Source: Antrodiella citrinella (Eukaryota; Basidiomycota; Agaricomycetes; Polyporales; Steccherinaceae). From it: 64,000 nt of DNA. Shown here piece after piece: positions 63,401-64,000 of this stretch. Location of the stretch: positions 1 to 64,000 of the forward strand of contig SGPM01000049.1 in the NCBI GenBank assembly GCA_004802725.1, written 5' to 3'. The position numbers and the translations under genes were made by a program. Numbering within the stretch: position 1 is the stretch's first letter; each line of letters begins with the position of its first letter. The notes beneath the pieces are model-generated. The model saw only the letters and a list, made by a program, of their open reading frames with translations, ran no database searches and was not told the origin of the DNA.

Positions 63401-64000
63401 GACTTTACTTGTACCATGGTGCATGTCCCTCGGCCATTGTCCGCACTTATACGAGAATTCTCATCGTTCTTTCCAGAGCTTCTACGAGACGAATCAACGA
63501 GCGCCGACATGGTAGGGCCCACGCTCCAATCGCTGAAAGTGCTGCTGGACAAACCCGCTCACCTGGAGGTCGCACCATACGAAGTCCTTGTGCATAGTCT
63601 GTTGTCTGCGTGCTTGTCCAATATCGATAACATGCGGTGAGTCTTTTGTAGAGTTGATCATGATTGTGATTCACATAAGTTATCCAGAGGGCGAAGTGGG
63701 CCTGTATGCTCCCGGAAAATTAGCAACAATCTTCTCGCGATTTCGTTAGTAATCACCGTGATTCCGTCTGGCATCCGGATCGGACATGCAGTGATCGAAC
63801 ATTGTTGCTTTGTGATATGCCAAAACTTGATGAGAGTCACCGACGTACGCAACCCCATTTTCTCCGTCTCCTTGTATTCACCTATATCGCAGGAATCTTC
63901 ACTCACTGCTGCTCATTGTACGAGGACTCTGATCGTAGCGTCTCTTTCAGGCAGCTCGGTTCTACAGCGGAGCATACAGTTGCTGCTTCCAGGTATCATT
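57490..64000 (+). CDS. HEATR5/Laa1-like HEAT-repeat protein, 3' end beyond window
   Basis: Seventeen exons (57490-57531, 57582-57656, 57719-57945, 58001-58049, 58105-58164, 58222-58377, 58429-59142, 59198-60229, 60283-60654, 60706-61977, 62025-62256, 62314-63070, 63121-63233, 63287-63418, 63477-63636, 63688-63844, 63893-64000) encode the first 1886 residues. Repeated amphipathic helix pairs are seen all along, with EIYVFQWLT, RPIRSVVAQCLLALYARGET, AAIYCSGELMRVYGAQVMS, and GRAGCALAFGAIYGYVGS near residue 1000, which are landmarks of HEATR5A/B and yeast Laa1. Family members bind the AP-1 clathrin adaptor through aftiphilin/Laa2-like partners and act in traffic between trans-Golgi and endosomes. 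A charged Lys/Glu-rich insert (residues about 263-280, SKKNKKTDDKEDED) interrupts the repeats. Start chosen because the upstream frame closes and the acidic MAAESDSIEV leader fits. The C-terminus is not in the window. Confidence 0.88.

Overview
The window is nuclear DNA from a filamentous basidiomycete, most probably an Agaricomycete. Almost every gene is cut by many introns of about 50-65 nt with GT-AG (twice GC-AG) ends, and joining the exons restores long proteins of fungal families. The Plavaka transposase and the adaptor-like plus pseudokinase protein are typical of mushroom-forming fungi. One ambiguous base (n) lies at 20633, in a disrupted gene.

Layout. 1-14.4 kb is gene-poor: an Nrg1-like C2H2 zinc-finger regulator (minus strand, 2.95-4.9 kb), then about 9 kb with no supportable gene. 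A cytochrome P450 of ten exons lies at 14.5-16.6 kb, followed by about 3.4 kb without genes. 20.0-24.6 kb is a mobile-element zone: a broken unknown gene, a 5'-truncated Plavaka transposase, and a foldback element with two 198-bp arms. A delta-12-type fatty acid desaturase follows at 25.8-27.6 kb.

27.8-42.2 kb is the most unusual part. Two paralogous genes, each encoding a plausible kinase domain followed by a pseudokinase domain in one protein, point away from each other (27.8-30.9 kb minus, 35.8-38.9 kb plus) around a DAHP synthase gene of the shikimate pathway. Beside the second copy is a minus-strand gene whose product combines an MLKL/HeLo-like N-terminal helical domain with a degenerate kinase fold. 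An F-box/LRR-like relic follows.

44.4-64 kb is gene-dense housekeeping sequence: a PIH1 (R2TP/HSP90 co-chaperone) protein, a TKL kinase with a C-terminal C1 zinc domain, a Yen1/GEN1-type Holliday-junction nuclease, tuberin (TSC2, the Rheb GAP upstream of TORC1), and the first 1886 codons of a HEATR5/Laa1-type HEAT-repeat protein that runs off the right edge. TSC2 and the HEATR5 gene start from one shared 402-bp interval. Yen1 and TSC2 converge with only 65 bp between stop codons.

All gene models were built by hand from reading frame, splice-site consensus and family resemblance. No search or alignment program was run, so family names rest on recognised motifs.
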